NCBI GenBank assembly: GCA_947625885.1
Contig: CANQQA010000015.1
Span: 1-61,380 of the forward strand
Direction of reading: 5' to 3'
DNA: 61,380 bases
Source of the DNA: an uncultured Bacteroidales bacterium
Lineage (GTDB): Bacteria > Bacteroidota > Bacteroidia > Bacteroidales > UBA11471
A program made the position numbers and the translations under genes. Each line of letters opens with the position of its first letter. The first letter of the stretch is position 1. A model generated the notes under the pieces. It did no database searches. It was given only the letters and a program-made list of their open reading frames with translations, and had not been told where the DNA came from. This document shows positions 1 to 8,444 of the stretch, piece by piece.

Positions 1-126
1 TGGTTGCAAGCAGCCAAATCCATCCACAAATCGTGTCGGCAAAGTAAATTCATTTTTGAGAAATACGCAATAGTCCGGCGCGTTTTTTATCGGATTCGTT
101 TTTTTATTTTACCTTTATGCCTGAAA

Positions 127-134
127 TATTTTTG
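127..134 (+). promoter_or_regulatory. candidate -7 element upstream of the sigma gene
   Basis: TATTTTTG matches the Bacteroidota -7 consensus TAnnTTTG and lies about 80 bases before the sigma factor start. I see no matching -33 TTTG at the usual distance. The rest of bases 1-214 holds no convincing gene. Confidence 0.3.
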
Positions 135-214
135 TCCGTTAAACCTTTCCGATCGGATTCAGTCTAAATCGCGATTATCGGAAAGAAGAAAAATATCGCT
201 GAAAACGAGAATGT

Positions 215-769
215 ATGTCATCTGCCTATAACGAAGAAGTCATCGTTGCCCGACTGCAAGACCCGCGCCATTGCCGCGAAGCCTTTACGCAGGTGGTGAA
301 GCAGTACAGCGAATCGCTTTATTGGCAGATACGCAAAATGGTCGTTTCGCACGACGATGCCGACGACCTGCTGCAAAACACTTTCCTTAAAGCGTGGCAG
401 AACATCATCTATTTTCGGGGCGATGCGCGGCTGTCGACGTGGCTCTATCGCATAGCGATAAACGAAACGCTTACTTTCCTTGCCCGGCAGCGTCAGCAAA
501 ACAATGTTCCGCTCGACGGCGAAGACTCTTTCCTGATAGAGCAGCTCGAAAGCGACGAATGGTTCGACGGCGATGAAGCCCAGCGTCTTTTGCAGGAGGC
601 AGTCTTCCGTCTGCCCGAGAAACAGCGGCTTATCTTCAACATGCACTATTTCGATGAAATGAAGTATGAAGATATTTCCCGTATTCTCGGCACCTCCGTC
701 GGTGCTTTGAAAGCCTCGTATCATCATGCCGTCAAAAAAATCGAAGAATATTTAACGTCCACAAATTAA
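215..769 (+). CDS. ECF-type RNA polymerase sigma factor
   Basis: This 184-residue protein has the two-domain layout of extracytoplasmic-function sigma factors. Region 2 spans about residues 22-92, with an acidic DDADDLLQNTFLKAW core helix and the STWLYRIAINE segment. Region 4 spans about 125-178, with LPEKQRLIFNMHYFDEM followed by a helix-turn-helix (YEDISRILGTSVGALK). It would bind core polymerase and direct it to a small regulon. An ATG four bases upstream (211) is out of frame, so the start at 215 is the one that opens this frame. Two small genes follow on the same strand: a one-TM protein and a secreted helical protein. That arrangement is common for envelope-stress sigma operons. The target genes and inducing signal cannot be read from the sequence. 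Confidence 0.92.
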   Translation: MSSAYNEEVIVARLQDPRHCREAFTQVVKQYSESLYWQIRKMVVSHDDADDLLQNTFLKAWQNIIYFRGDARLSTWLYRIAINETLTFLARQRQQNNVPLDGEDSFLIEQLESDEWFDGDEAQRLLQEAVFRLPEKQRLIFNMHYFDEMKYEDISRILGTSVGALKASYHHAVKKIEEYLTSTN

Positions 770-806
770 ACCTTTTGTTTACGATTCAGTCTATTATATA
801 TCAAAT

Positions 807-1163
807 ATGAAGAAAATGAAAAACGAAATCTGGCAAAAAATCAATCGCAGGCACGGATTTACCGAACCCGGCAAAGACTACTTCGAGCGATTCGCCGCAC
901 GCATGGAAGAGCAGCTGCCGGAACTCGAATTTCCGCAAAAGCCGAAAGTGACCCTTTGGTCGCACATACAGACGTGGGTCTATATGGCAGCCATGTTCGT
1001 GGGTATCGCTTTGATGATACGGATATTTTCACCTGCCCGCAATCAAGACGACTTGCTTGCCAAAGAACAGTCGCAAGAGGCGTTCTATGACGAACTTATT
1101 TGGACGTCGTGTGTCGATAACGGCGACGTGTATGTGTATTTAGCCGATGCGTATGACTTATAA
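807..1163 (+). CDS. small single-TM protein, possible sigma partner
   Basis: This is a 118-residue protein with a charged N-terminal half (about residues 1-50), one likely membrane helix (about 55-73, around YMAAMFVGIALMI) and a short C-terminal part. The topology resembles anti-sigma factors encoded next to ECF sigma genes: cytoplasmic N-terminus, one helix, extracytoplasmic tail. However, I do not see the zinc anti-sigma HxxxCxxC motif. It begins 37 bases after the sigma stop, so co-transcription is likely. Its 3' end lies 10 bases before the preferred start of the next gene. An anti-sigma role is inferred from position and topology only. Confidence 0.65.
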   Translation: MKKMKNEIWQKINRRHGFTEPGKDYFERFAARMEEQLPELEFPQKPKVTLWSHIQTWVYMAAMFVGIALMIRIFSPARNQDDLLAKEQSQEAFYDELIWTSCVDNGDVYVYLADAYDL

Positions 1164-1173
1164 AATCAACGAT

Positions 1174-1782
1174 ATGATGAAAAAATCCATTCTTTCGGCA
1201 TTTATTTTCTGTCTGTGGGTTTCCATGCCGTTGAGCGGTGTTGCACAAGAGTATCTTCTTACCGTAGCCGAAGCCGAAACCCAACTGAAAGCGGCGCAAG
1301 AAGAGTATAAAAAAGAGAAAGCCGCCGTACAGGCGCTGCCTAAAAACAAACAGGAGGAGGCGCGTAAAACCTTGCGGGAAACAGGTCGGAAAGTAGGCTA
1401 TTGCAAAGTCGAATTGTTCAAAGCCCGCAAGCGTGATTTTTTACGGGAGCAAGCAGGCTTGTCGGAACAGGAAGGCGCTTATTTTTTCCCTCTTTATGAA
1501 GAGTTACAGACCGCAATATTCAAGTTGCACGACGATGCCCAACGCACGGTCAAACGTTTGTTGCGGAATAAGGACAATAGAAAAATTCCCGATGCCGAAT
1601 ATCTGGCTGCTGTGCAAAAACGCCTCGATGCAGCGACAGAGGAGGCACGATTGCAAAGCGAATATTTTGAAAAATTCAAACGGATATTGCCGGCTGAAAA
1701 GTTGCTGCGGGTATATGATGCCGAGTCGCGTTTCTCTTTTGAGATGATGCGCAAGCAAGACGAAAAATCTCCGCACCGGTAG
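1174..1782 (+). CDS. secreted helical protein, Spy/CpxP-like
   Basis: This protein of about 202 residues has a clean signal peptide (MMKKSILSAFIFCLW, cleavage probably after GVAQ). The rest is long, charged, mostly helical sequence with few hydrophobic stretches. This fits small periplasmic helical proteins of the Spy/CpxP type often found with ECF sigma factors in Bacteroidota. I place the start at 1174 because an upstream in-frame ATG at 1147 would put nine extra residues before the signal peptide and overlap the preceding gene. A chaperone or stress-sensor role is inferred, and no catalytic motif is visible. A strong bidirectional terminator follows about 45 bases later. Confidence 0.6.
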   Translation: MMKKSILSAFIFCLWVSMPLSGVAQEYLLTVAEAETQLKAAQEEYKKEKAAVQALPKNKQEEARKTLRETGRKVGYCKVELFKARKRDFLREQAGLSEQEGAYFFPLYEELQTAIFKLHDDAQRTVKRLLRNKDNRKIPDAEYLAAVQKRLDAATEEARLQSEYFEKFKRILPAEKLLRVYDAESRFSFEMMRKQDEKSPHR

Positions 1783-1826
1783 AATATAGGGAGGAGAGTA
1801 GAAAAGAAAGAGGATTGTTATAGGTA

Positions 1827-1859
1827 AAAAAAAGCCCGACCGTCGGTCGGGCTTTTTTT
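1827..1859. terminator. bidirectional intrinsic terminator
   Basis: An 8-bp GC stem (GCCCGACC/GGTCGGGC, loop GTC) is flanked by A7 on the left and T7 on the right, so it works in both directions. It sits between the convergent sigma operon and the TPR gene. Confidence 0.9.
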
Positions 1860-1869
1860 ATGATGAAGT

Positions 1870-3606
1870 TTATTGACTGATGATAGCGAGGAATTCTTTG
1901 GTCGCTTCGTGATTGGGGTCGATAGCGAGAATTTTGTTGCACCAGTCGATGGTTTTCGTGAATCTGAAAGTGGCTTTCTGTTCCTCCGGCAGCGTCAGAT
2001 ATTTGTTGTATTCTGCCATGTAATCGAAGTTTGCCATGTAGGTATAAGCGTCGATAAGGTCTTTTTGCAGACGGGCGGTAACAGCAGCCGAAGGCGGCGT
2101 TTCGGTATTGTTAAGGTCATTGAGAATGACTTCGATGGTTTTTTCGTAGAAAGGAATGGCTACGCCGGTCTTGCGTTCGGGGTCGAGCAAGGCAGAGGAA
2201 GTGGCTCTCCACATGTGTCCGCGATAGTCTTCCGGAGCCTTTTCCACCACGATAGCGAAGAGGCTGTCGGCTTTTGCAGCTGCAAATGCCGTTTCGGTCT
2301 GTTCGTTGTTTTGGAAAGCCCGCGATGCAGCCATGTAGTAGTAGCGACCGCCGACGAAGTAGTCTTGCGTTTTTGCCTGCTCCAAAGCCTCCAATTGGTT
2401 GATGTATTTTTCGTTTACTTCGGCGCGGCGCAGGTATCTGCCGTTTTTGGAGAGTGCGTTTGTCAGCTCTTTGTAGTTTTCGAGACGGGTCGGGTCGATT
2501 TCAATGGCTTTTTCGAGAGCATCGAGCCCTTCATTTATACGTCCGGTTTCGAGGCACAATTTGCCGTATTGCACATAGTCGCGGCTGTTGAACTCTGCGT
2601 CAGGTGTGGAGAAGAAAGCGTCGGCAGCTTTCAAGGCTGCGGTATAGTCTTTTATTTCATAATTGTTGTACATCGCCAGACGTTTCAACATCAGATTGTC
2701 GGGGAAGCTCTTCAACAATTCTTCCGTCAGGTCCAGCGACTCGTCATACCGTTTGTCGTAGTAGAGTAGGGCGGCATAGCGGGGACGGTCGGTTACGAAT
2801 GCGTTCGGGTTTGCCATATAGACCTCGTAGGCAGTTACGGCGTTGTTGAATTGGTCGGCGCGGTAGTACGATTCGGCAAGTTCGCGTTGGGCGATAGCCG
2901 AAGTAGGACGCATGGCGAGGAGTTTCAACACTTTGTCGATAGCCATGTCGGGTCTGATATGGAAATAGATACCGGCATATTTGATGTAGGCTTCCACGCA
3001 GGCGGTGTCGTACCAGTCGAATGCCAGTTCGTAATTTTTGCAGGCATCGCCCCAGTTTTCTTTGGCAGCCTCTATATCGCCGAGGAATACGTAGTAAGGA
3101 GCGTAGTCGGCGAGATGGCTTTCATAGTATTTGTCTTTGATTTCCTCGAAAGGCAATACATTGTCGTGGTAGGCTTTCAGGTAAGCGAGAGCCACGGCGG
3201 GGTCTTTCTTGGCACCTTTGATTTTGAAAGCCTCTTTCATCATTTTATCGCCGGCTTTTATGGCGGCTTTTACCGATTTCTCGTCGTTGGCTGCGGGTTT
3301 TCCCATAGCGACTTTGCCCCGACCGATGTAGTTGAGCGGGAACAGGGGGTCTTCCGTAATACCCAGTTCATAATACATCAATGCAGAGTCTTTGCTCGTG
3401 GGGAAAGCGATTTCTCCGAGGTAGTAGTACGATTCCGTTTTGTTGGTTTCGGCATCGTTCAGCGTGCGTTCCAAAATGATTTTGGCGCGGTCGGGTTGTC
3501 CCGATTTGAAGTATTCGATTCCGTCGGCATAGTTTTGTGCGAGGAGCGGAGTCGATACGCCTCCGATGAGGAGGAGGCTCGATACTAACAGTGTTTTAGT
3601 TTGCAT
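1870..3606 (-). CDS. secreted tetratricopeptide repeat protein
   Basis: This is a 578-residue protein with a signal peptide (LLVSSLLLIGGVSTPLLAQ). Helix pairs of TPR type follow along most of the chain, for example AYLKAYHD, NWGDACKNYELAFDWYD, REAL-like LAESYYRADQFNNAVTAYE and EGLDALEKAIEIDPTRLENY. TPR arrays bind other proteins, and no enzymatic motif is seen. It is the last gene of a set with a PstS-like lipoprotein 19 bases upstream and a small membrane protein. These lie next to tonB/exbD/exbB, an association I recall from other Bacteroidales genomes. A structural or scaffolding role in the periplasm near the TonB motor is only an inference. Confidence 0.85.
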   Translation of the reverse strand: MQTKTLLVSSLLLIGGVSTPLLAQNYADGIEYFKSGQPDRAKIILERTLNDAETNKTESYYYLGEIAFPTSKDSALMYYELGITEDPLFPLNYIGRGKVAMGKPAANDEKSVKAAIKAGDKMMKEAFKIKGAKKDPAVALAYLKAYHDNVLPFEEIKDKYYESHLADYAPYYVFLGDIEAAKENWGDACKNYELAFDWYDTACVEAYIKYAGIYFHIRPDMAIDKVLKLLAMRPTSAIAQRELAESYYRADQFNNAVTAYEVYMANPNAFVTDRPRYAALLYYDKRYDESLDLTEELLKSFPDNLMLKRLAMYNNYEIKDYTAALKAADAFFSTPDAEFNSRDYVQYGKLCLETGRINEGLDALEKAIEIDPTRLENYKELTNALSKNGRYLRRAEVNEKYINQLEALEQAKTQDYFVGGRYYYMAASRAFQNNEQTETAFAAAKADSLFAIVVEKAPEDYRGHMWRATSSALLDPERKTGVAIPFYEKTIEVILNDLNNTETPPSAAVTARLQKDLIDAYTYMANFDYMAEYNKYLTLPEEQKATFRFTKTIDWCNKILAIDPNHEATKEFLAIISQ

Positions 3607-3625
3607 AATAGTTTTTGTGTTTATG

Positions 3626-4585
3626 TTATAAATTTTCTCTGATATTGACTACGCGCAGCGGTTGTGTGGCAGGCAGTATTCCCGATTTGAGAATGATGCG
3701 CTGCCCTTTTTCCGAGCTGACGAACGAGGTGAAACCGTAAGGAAGGCTTGTGCGGTTCGAGGTGCATATCATGTAAATGTCCCGCCGCAAGGGGTAGGTC
3801 TGCATCGCCAAATAGGCTTGGAACGGCTGGTAGCTGTTCCCGTTGAAAGCGATGGGGTCGGAGCTGACGAGCATCACTTGTATCCGGTCGGAGAAAGAGA
3901 GATGGGTCGAGTCGTCGGCATTGCCTATCCAGTTTGAGCCTATCACGCCGATAGCGTTGGGCACTTGGGTGATATATTCGATGACGTCTTCGTTGTCTTT
4001 CCGTGCTTTGATGTTGCCGGCAAGTGAATCGCCTTTGCATACCTGTTCGATGATGTGGCGTACGGTGCTCGAATTGGTGTTGTCGAATACCACTTCGAGT
4101 TCGCCCATGCGGGAGTCCGGATATATTTGGTTCCAGCGAGTCGTTTTTCCGGTGAATATATCGTGCAGCTGCTCCATCGTAATCAGCGAATCGGGGTTGC
4201 TCCGGTTGGTAATGAGGGCGATGCCGTCGATAGCGATTTTCGATATTTTCGGGAAGAGCTTGCGACTTTTCAGGGCGGCGATTTCGTCGTCGGTAAGGGA
4301 GCGTGTCGCCACGATGAGTTTTACGCTGTCGGCGAATAACTCGTTGAACGCTTCGACTTCGGTGGTGTATTTCGGTATGATGTCGGCGTTGGCATAAAGT
4401 CCTTCGAATACTTCTATTTCTTCTTGTATGATAGGTTTGAGGGTTTCATCGACGCAGATGGTGATGATGCCCGAAGTGGTCGTCTCTTTCGGCAGTGTGC
4501 TTTCCGGACGTTTCTCTCCCCGACAACCCGTCAGGACGGATAATCCCAAACATAAGGTTCCGATAAAAAATAGCGGTGCTTTCAT
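3626..4585 (-). CDS. PstS-like substrate-binding lipoprotein
   Basis: This is a 319-residue lipoprotein. The signal peptide ends in a lipobox (LSVLTGC) with the cysteine at about residue 21. The body resembles the PstS/phosphate-type periplasmic binding fold: a GIITICVDETLKPIIQ first strand, an NRSNPDSLITMEQLHDIFTG segment, then TRWNQIYP and an STVRHIIEQ helix. No PstABC permease or kinase genes are nearby. The protein is therefore unlikely to be part of a standard phosphate ABC importer and may have an envelope role with the neighbouring TPR protein and TonB genes. The stop of the upstream 80-residue gene is only 4 bases away, so the two are co-transcribed. Confidence 0.8.
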   Translation of the reverse strand: MKAPLFFIGTLCLGLSVLTGCRGEKRPESTLPKETTTSGIITICVDETLKPIIQEEIEVFEGLYANADIIPKYTTEVEAFNELFADSVKLIVATRSLTDDEIAALKSRKLFPKISKIAIDGIALITNRSNPDSLITMEQLHDIFTGKTTRWNQIYPDSRMGELEVVFDNTNSSTVRHIIEQVCKGDSLAGNIKARKDNEDVIEYITQVPNAIGVIGSNWIGNADDSTHLSFSDRIQVMLVSSDPIAFNGNSYQPFQAYLAMQTYPLRRDIYMICTSNRTSLPYGFTSFVSSEKGQRIILKSGILPATQPLRVVNIRENL

Positions 4586-4589
4586 CGAA

Positions 4590-4832
4590 TTATAGCTGTT
4601 TGACGAAACGATAACTGCGGAATATGGCGTATGCGGCGAATATTCCTGCGAATATATAACGCATCGCGGGCTTGAATGTTGCCTCGAATATGGGAGAAAA
4701 CAACAACAAATAGACCATGCCGAAATATACCACCAACATGACGATACCGAAGATAAACCCCATGCGACTTATTTTTGCCTTTGGTTTTACATCTTCATTT
4801 TCAGACTGTTGTATATTCTCTTTTTCGTCCAT
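4590..4832 (-). CDS. small two-TM membrane protein
   Basis: This is an 80-residue protein with a charged N-terminus (about 25 residues) and two hydrophobic segments, around FGIVMLVVYFGMVYLLL and YIFAGIFAAYAIF. It ends in a short basic tail. I do not recognise a family with a known function. It is the first gene of the set leading into the PstS-like and TPR genes, and lies downstream of the terminator that follows tonB. A -7 promoter element lies about 50 bases upstream. Confidence 0.65.
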   Translation of the reverse strand: MDEKENIQQSENEDVKPKAKISRMGFIFGIVMLVVYFGMVYLLLFSPIFEATFKPAMRYIFAGIFAAYAIFRSYRFVKQL

Positions 4833-4883
4833 TTTTCTGAATGGGTGTTGTCTCCGTCTTTTCGTTTTTTCACATCACGGCTT

Positions 4884-4891
4884 CAAAGATA
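4884..4891 (-). promoter_or_regulatory. candidate -7 element for the small membrane protein/PstS-like/TPR operon
   Basis: On the minus strand this reads TATCTTTG, a full TAnnTTTG match. It lies between the terminator after tonB and the 80-residue gene, so the downstream operon can start here independently. Confidence 0.45.
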
Positions 4892-4993
4892 AATAAATAT
4901 TTTCGATAAAGAAATAAAAAGGTGTTACTTATATTTAATAAGCAACATTTTGGTTTTCAAAACAGCACTTTTGCAAGGAAGCTGCGGAAAATG

Positions 4994-5030
4994 AAAACTC
5001 CGTGCAAACAGATTGTTTGCACGGAGTTTT
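4994..5030 (-). terminator. intrinsic terminator after tonB
   Basis: The site has 16-bp perfect arms (4994-5009 and 5015-5030) with a 5-base loop. On the minus strand the stem ends in TTTT followed by CATTTT. It would end transcripts of the exbB-exbD-exbD-tonB operon. Confidence 0.85.
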
Positions 5031-5049
5031 CAGAAAATAGGATTTCGTA

Positions 5050-5874
5050 TTATTCGAGGCGGAATGCTACGGGAACGTTGTAATAAACGTTTACGGAGTT
5101 ACCGTTTTGACGACCCGGAGCAAAACGCGGCAGGCTTTGAATCACGCGAACGGCTTCGCGGTCGAGCAGTTCGTGTACGCCGCGCAATACGGTAACGTCT
5201 TGTACGTAACCGTCTTTGTTTACGACGAAGCGTACCGTTACGCGACCTTCAAGACCTCTTTCCACCGCGATTTGCGGATATTGGAGATGGTCGTGGATAT
5301 ACTTCATCAACGCTTCTTCTCCGCCCGGGAACATAGGCATTTCCTCTACGGCGATATATACCTCTTCTTCTTCGACTTCGGGGGCGATGAAATCTTTGAA
5401 GTCGGCAATATCCTGACCGTCGATTTCGTCGTTACCTTTTACGTCGGCTACGGAAATGGCTACATTGCCGCGTGCTGCCAATTCGTCCTGTGATTTGATT
5501 TCATCTTCTTCACCCACTTCTTCGTCTTTCTTGATGACGGGAGCGGTAAATTTGATAGAACTCTTCAAAGGAGGCGGAGGGGTGGTCGGACGCATGGCGG
5601 GTTGCAATTCCTGATTCCGTTTGATTTCGGCATCGGGCAGTTTCGCCAGCGTGGTTACCTCCGTTACAACGATTTTATTTTCTTTTTCGGGTGTGATAAA
5701 CTTGATCAACATCGGGAGTACGATGACCAGAATGACACCTACAACGACAATCAATGTCGCCATATTGTGCCGTTTGGCAGAGCCTTGCCGCATGCTGTAT
5801 GCGCCGTAGGCTTTGTTTCTGCCTTCGAAAATCAATTCACACCAATCTTTGGAAGTTAAATCTATTTTTGCCAT
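5050..5874 (-). CDS. tonB: TonB-family energy transducer
   Basis: This 274-residue protein carries energy from the ExbB/ExbD motor to outer-membrane TonB-dependent receptors. It starts with a cytoplasmic segment typical of Bacteroidota TonBs (DWCELIFEGRNKAYGAY). One membrane helix follows at about residues 38-60, then a proline/acid-rich periplasmic linker. The C-terminal TonB domain lies at about 193-274 (MFPGGEEALMKYIHDHLQYP, then GRVTVRFVVNKDG and ending VPVAFRLE). It is the last gene of the exbB-exbD-exbD-tonB operon, 27 bases after the second exbD, and is followed by a strong terminator. The two TonB-dependent receptors in this window are plausible clients, but TonB specificity cannot be told from the sequence. 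Confidence 0.93.
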   Translation of the reverse strand: MAKIDLTSKDWCELIFEGRNKAYGAYSMRQGSAKRHNMATLIVVVGVILVIVLPMLIKFITPEKENKIVVTEVTTLAKLPDAEIKRNQELQPAMRPTTPPPPLKSSIKFTAPVIKKDEEVGEEDEIKSQDELAARGNVAISVADVKGNDEIDGQDIADFKDFIAPEVEEEEVYIAVEEMPMFPGGEEALMKYIHDHLQYPQIAVERGLEGRVTVRFVVNKDGYVQDVTVLRGVHELLDREAVRVIQSLPRFAPGRQNGNSVNVYYNVPVAFRLE

Positions 5875-5901
5875 TTTCTTTCGATTTTATGTGAATCAAC
5901 A

Positions 5902-6558
5902 TTACATCTGATCTCTATCAATTTGATCGGTGAGTTCACCCTTCTTTTCGTAGTTTTCGACCAACCATTCATCGCCTTCGGTGATATCGACGATTGCATA
6001 TTTGTTGATACTGCAAATGTGCATTTCATCGAGCGCATCGACAAGGTTTTTGTAGGTAGAGTCGTCGGTTGCCTTGATGATGACGATAGGTGCGGTTTTG
6101 GCGTCTTTTATTTCGCCTGCGCGCTTGTCGTATTCTTCATCGGACATACCGGTGTCGATTTTTTCTTTTTTCAGCTCGCGTATTTTTGCTACTACTTCTT
6201 GGTTACGACCCAACAGCATGGCGCGCAGACCATCGTCGGCGTAAGAAGTTTCTTGCAGAGAAGTCCAATCTTCGTAGTTGGGTTCTCCCGTATAGTAGTA
6301 CACGCGGTCTTCGCCACCGAGAATAATAGTGATAGCGCGGGAGGCTGCCACTTTATCCCGTTCCTGCTCTGTCAGTGTTTTGTCGTTCGACGGCATACTG
6401 ATTTCCATCGTCTGAGGTTTGCTCATGGTGGTACAGAGCATAAAGAAAGTGAGGAGCAACATATTCATATCGACCATAGGGGTGAAATCGACACGAATAT
6501 TCATCTTTTTCTGTTTGCCTTTCTTCTTGCCGCCGTCTTTTTGTTGTACTTCTGCCAT
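5902..6558 (-). CDS. exbD: ExbD/TolR-type biopolymer transport protein
   Basis: This is a 218-residue ExbD-family protein. A basic N-terminus is followed by a single membrane helix at about residues 25-48 that holds the conserved aspartate (D30 in DFTPMVDMNMLLLTFFM), which carries protons in the ExbB-ExbD motor. The periplasmic part is longer than in typical ExbD (about 140 residues) and contains a central charged insertion (EKIDTGMSDEEYDKRAGEIK). It is the second of two adjacent exbD genes, 22 bases from the first. Two diverged ExbD proteins beside one ExbB are common in Bacteroidota and may form a mixed motor. Confidence 0.9.
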   Translation of the reverse strand: MAEVQQKDGGKKKGKQKKMNIRVDFTPMVDMNMLLLTFFMLCTTMSKPQTMEISMPSNDKTLTEQERDKVAASRAITIILGGEDRVYYYTGEPNYEDWTSLQETSYADDGLRAMLLGRNQEVVAKIRELKKEKIDTGMSDEEYDKRAGEIKDAKTAPIVIIKATDDSTYKNLVDALDEMHICSINKYAIVDITEGDEWLVENYEKKGELTDQIDRDQM

Positions 6559-6580
6559 AATTCTTACATTCTAACAGTTA

Positions 6581-7204
6581 TTAAAAATCGCCGGCAACGC
6601 TTTTGAGCGTGGTTATCAGGTTATAGCGGTTTTCGCGAATATCCTGCAACGACGACATCACCAAATGAATCTTCGAATAAGGCGTGTTCGAGGCAGCCTT
6701 GATAGAGATTCTTACGTCGCGATTGGCTTTACGGGCGGCTTTTACCCATGCCTTGAATTCGTTGCTCGGGTTGGCGGTCGAGTCGATAGGCACGCCGGTG
6801 CCTTGTGCGACCATTATTTTCTCTTGGTCTTCAAGAGGCAGGTCGAGCAACGCTTTCAGTTGCGAAAGGGGTACGCCGAAGAAAGCGGATTCTTGGAAGT
6901 TGACCAACTCTTGGTCGGTAAATTCGTATCCGTATTGTTCTGCAACATCTCTCAGCATGGCTACCCGGATAGCGGGACCATCTACTCCCATAAAGATTCG
7001 TCCGTCCGCTTCCACCAGAATTTGGAGAACGTTGGTCTCGGGAATTTTAATTTCCGAAACGGACGAAGGTACGGCAATCTGTACCGGTTCCGGTTCTACG
7101 AAGGTAGAGGTCAGCATGAAGAAAGTAAGCAGAAGCACGGTTACGTCGCTCATCGCGGTCATGTCGATGGCGGTACTCTTCCTTTTTACTTTTACTTTTG
7201 GCAT
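6581..7204 (-). CDS. exbD: ExbD/TolR-type biopolymer transport protein
   Basis: This is a 207-residue ExbD-family protein. The membrane helix at about residues 14-37 carries the conserved aspartate D20 within MTAMSDVTVLLLTFFML. A periplasmic domain follows, ending in IHLVMSSLQDIRENRYNLIT, as expected for the family. It differs clearly from its neighbour in the periplasmic domain, so the pair is an old duplication rather than a recent repeat. It lies 29 bases after exbB in the same operon. Confidence 0.9.
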   Translation of the reverse strand: MPKVKVKRKSTAIDMTAMSDVTVLLLTFFMLTSTFVEPEPVQIAVPSSVSEIKIPETNVLQILVEADGRIFMGVDGPAIRVAMLRDVAEQYGYEFTDQELVNFQESAFFGVPLSQLKALLDLPLEDQEKIMVAQGTGVPIDSTANPSNEFKAWVKAARKANRDVRISIKAASNTPYSKIHLVMSSLQDIRENRYNLITTLKSVAGDF

Positions 7205-7233
7205 AATCTTACTGTTTCAGAAGTTGTTTTCGA

Positions 7234-8070
7234 TTACTTGCTGTGGTTTGCTGCGTAAGATTGTACGATGGAGAAACCTACTTCGTCGATGGCGTAAGTG
7301 ATTTTGTCGATTTTGCTGGTGAAGAAGTTATACGAAATAACAGCGCAAGCACCGGTTGCGATACCGAAGGCGGTATTTACAAGGGCTTCCGAGATACCGG
7401 TCGAGAGGGCTACGGAGTCGGGAGCGCCGGTTGCGGTTGCCAGAGCGGCGAACGATTTGATCATACCCAACACAGTACCGAGAAGTCCGACGAGAGTACC
7501 GAGGGTGGTCATGGTCGCGATGACGGCGAGGTTCATTTCCAGTGTCGGCAATTCGAGAGCGGTAGCTTCTTCCACCTCTTTCTGTATGCTGGCGAGTTTC
7601 TGCTCTTTGGTCAGTTCGTTGTTGCCTTCCATTTCGGCGTATTTTTTCAATACGGAGGTTACCACGCTGCCTACCGAACCTTTTTGTTTGTTGCAGAGCT
7701 GTTGTGCTTTGTCGAGGTCGTTGGCTGCGAGAGCGGCTTTCACGTTGGCAACGAATTTGGTGAGGCTGCCTTTACCTTTGGCGGTCATGATGGCGAATGC
7801 ACGTTCGATACTCAGCACCAATACGGTGAGCAGCAACGTTTGCAGCACAGGCACGATGACACCACCTTTGTAGATAGTACCCAGCAGGTTGCCCGGAACA
7901 GGCTCGCTACGGGTTTCATCGGTAAAGTTCGATACATCTCCCAATACGAAATTGTAGATACAGAGTGCGATGATGAAGCATACGACGATTACGGCGAATG
8001 CCGATTCAATACCGCGGAATCCTTTCGATTCCTTTTTTGCTTTTTGAGCTTTGGGTTGTTTTGTCTCCAT
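7234..8070 (-). CDS. exbB: MotA/TolQ/ExbB proton channel protein
   Basis: This is a 278-residue ExbB-family protein that forms the proton-driven stator around ExbD. It has an extra N-terminal membrane helix (about residues 28-50) before the three usual ones: about 68-92 (VLQTLLLTVLVLSIERAF), 180-208 (MTTLGTLVGLLGTVLGMIKS) and 226-252. The TLGTLVGLLGTVLGMI region is the family hallmark. It is the first gene of the exbB-exbD-exbD-tonB operon. A minus-strand -7 element lies about 235 bases upstream, so any leader would be long. Confidence 0.93.
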   Translation of the reverse strand: METKQPKAQKAKKESKGFRGIESAFAVIVVCFIIALCIYNFVLGDVSNFTDETRSEPVPGNLLGTIYKGGVIVPVLQTLLLTVLVLSIERAFAIMTAKGKGSLTKFVANVKAALAANDLDKAQQLCNKQKGSVGSVVTSVLKKYAEMEGNNELTKEQKLASIQKEVEEATALELPTLEMNLAVIATMTTLGTLVGLLGTVLGMIKSFAALATATGAPDSVALSTGISEALVNTAFGIATGACAVISYNFFTSKIDKITYAIDEVGFSIVQSYAANHSK

Positions 8071-8305
8071 AATAAAAGATTCTTTTTTTGTTGGTTTACA
8101 ATTTGTGAATTTTTATGTTATTTGTTTCAAAATACTTTATGGTTGACAGGCAAAATTCAAGACGTGAAAGTCGGTCGAGACAAAATTTGACACACCATTA
8201 CCCATGTCGGCGACAACGGAAATCGTTTCTGTTTGACAGCGTTACATGGTATCAGTCAAGGTCATTCGCCTGCTTTGCGATATGCTTTTATCGCAAAATG
8301 TGCCT

Positions 8306-8313
8306 CAAATATA
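8306..8313 (-). promoter_or_regulatory. candidate -7 element upstream of exbB
   Basis: It reads TATATTTG on the minus strand, with a TTTG (8331-8334 on the plus strand as CAAA) 17 bases upstream, slightly shorter than the usual 19-21. The 374-base gap 8071-8444 otherwise holds only the promoter region of the divergent phosphatase gene. I see no gene in it. Confidence 0.4.
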
Positions 8314-8418
8314 GAATTTCTTTTTCAAAACAAAAAAAAATTGGCGAAAAAAATATCAAGGGAAAAAGAGACTTGTACCTTTTTTACCCGATGTAACAAA
8401 TTATATTTATTCATTTTG

Positions 8419-8426
8419 TATCTTTG
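8419..8426 (+). promoter_or_regulatory. candidate -7 element upstream of the phosphatase gene
   Basis: TATCTTTG matches TAnnTTTG 18 bases before the ATG. No clear -33 TTTG stands at the expected distance, so this is a partial match. Confidence 0.4.
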
Positions 8427-8444
8427 AAGCCCAGTGTGTAAAAA

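Noticed and set aside
4-231. 75-residue open frame at the left edge
   Set aside because: Basic, low-complexity translation with no family pattern. It overlaps the leader of the sigma gene and a -7-like element.
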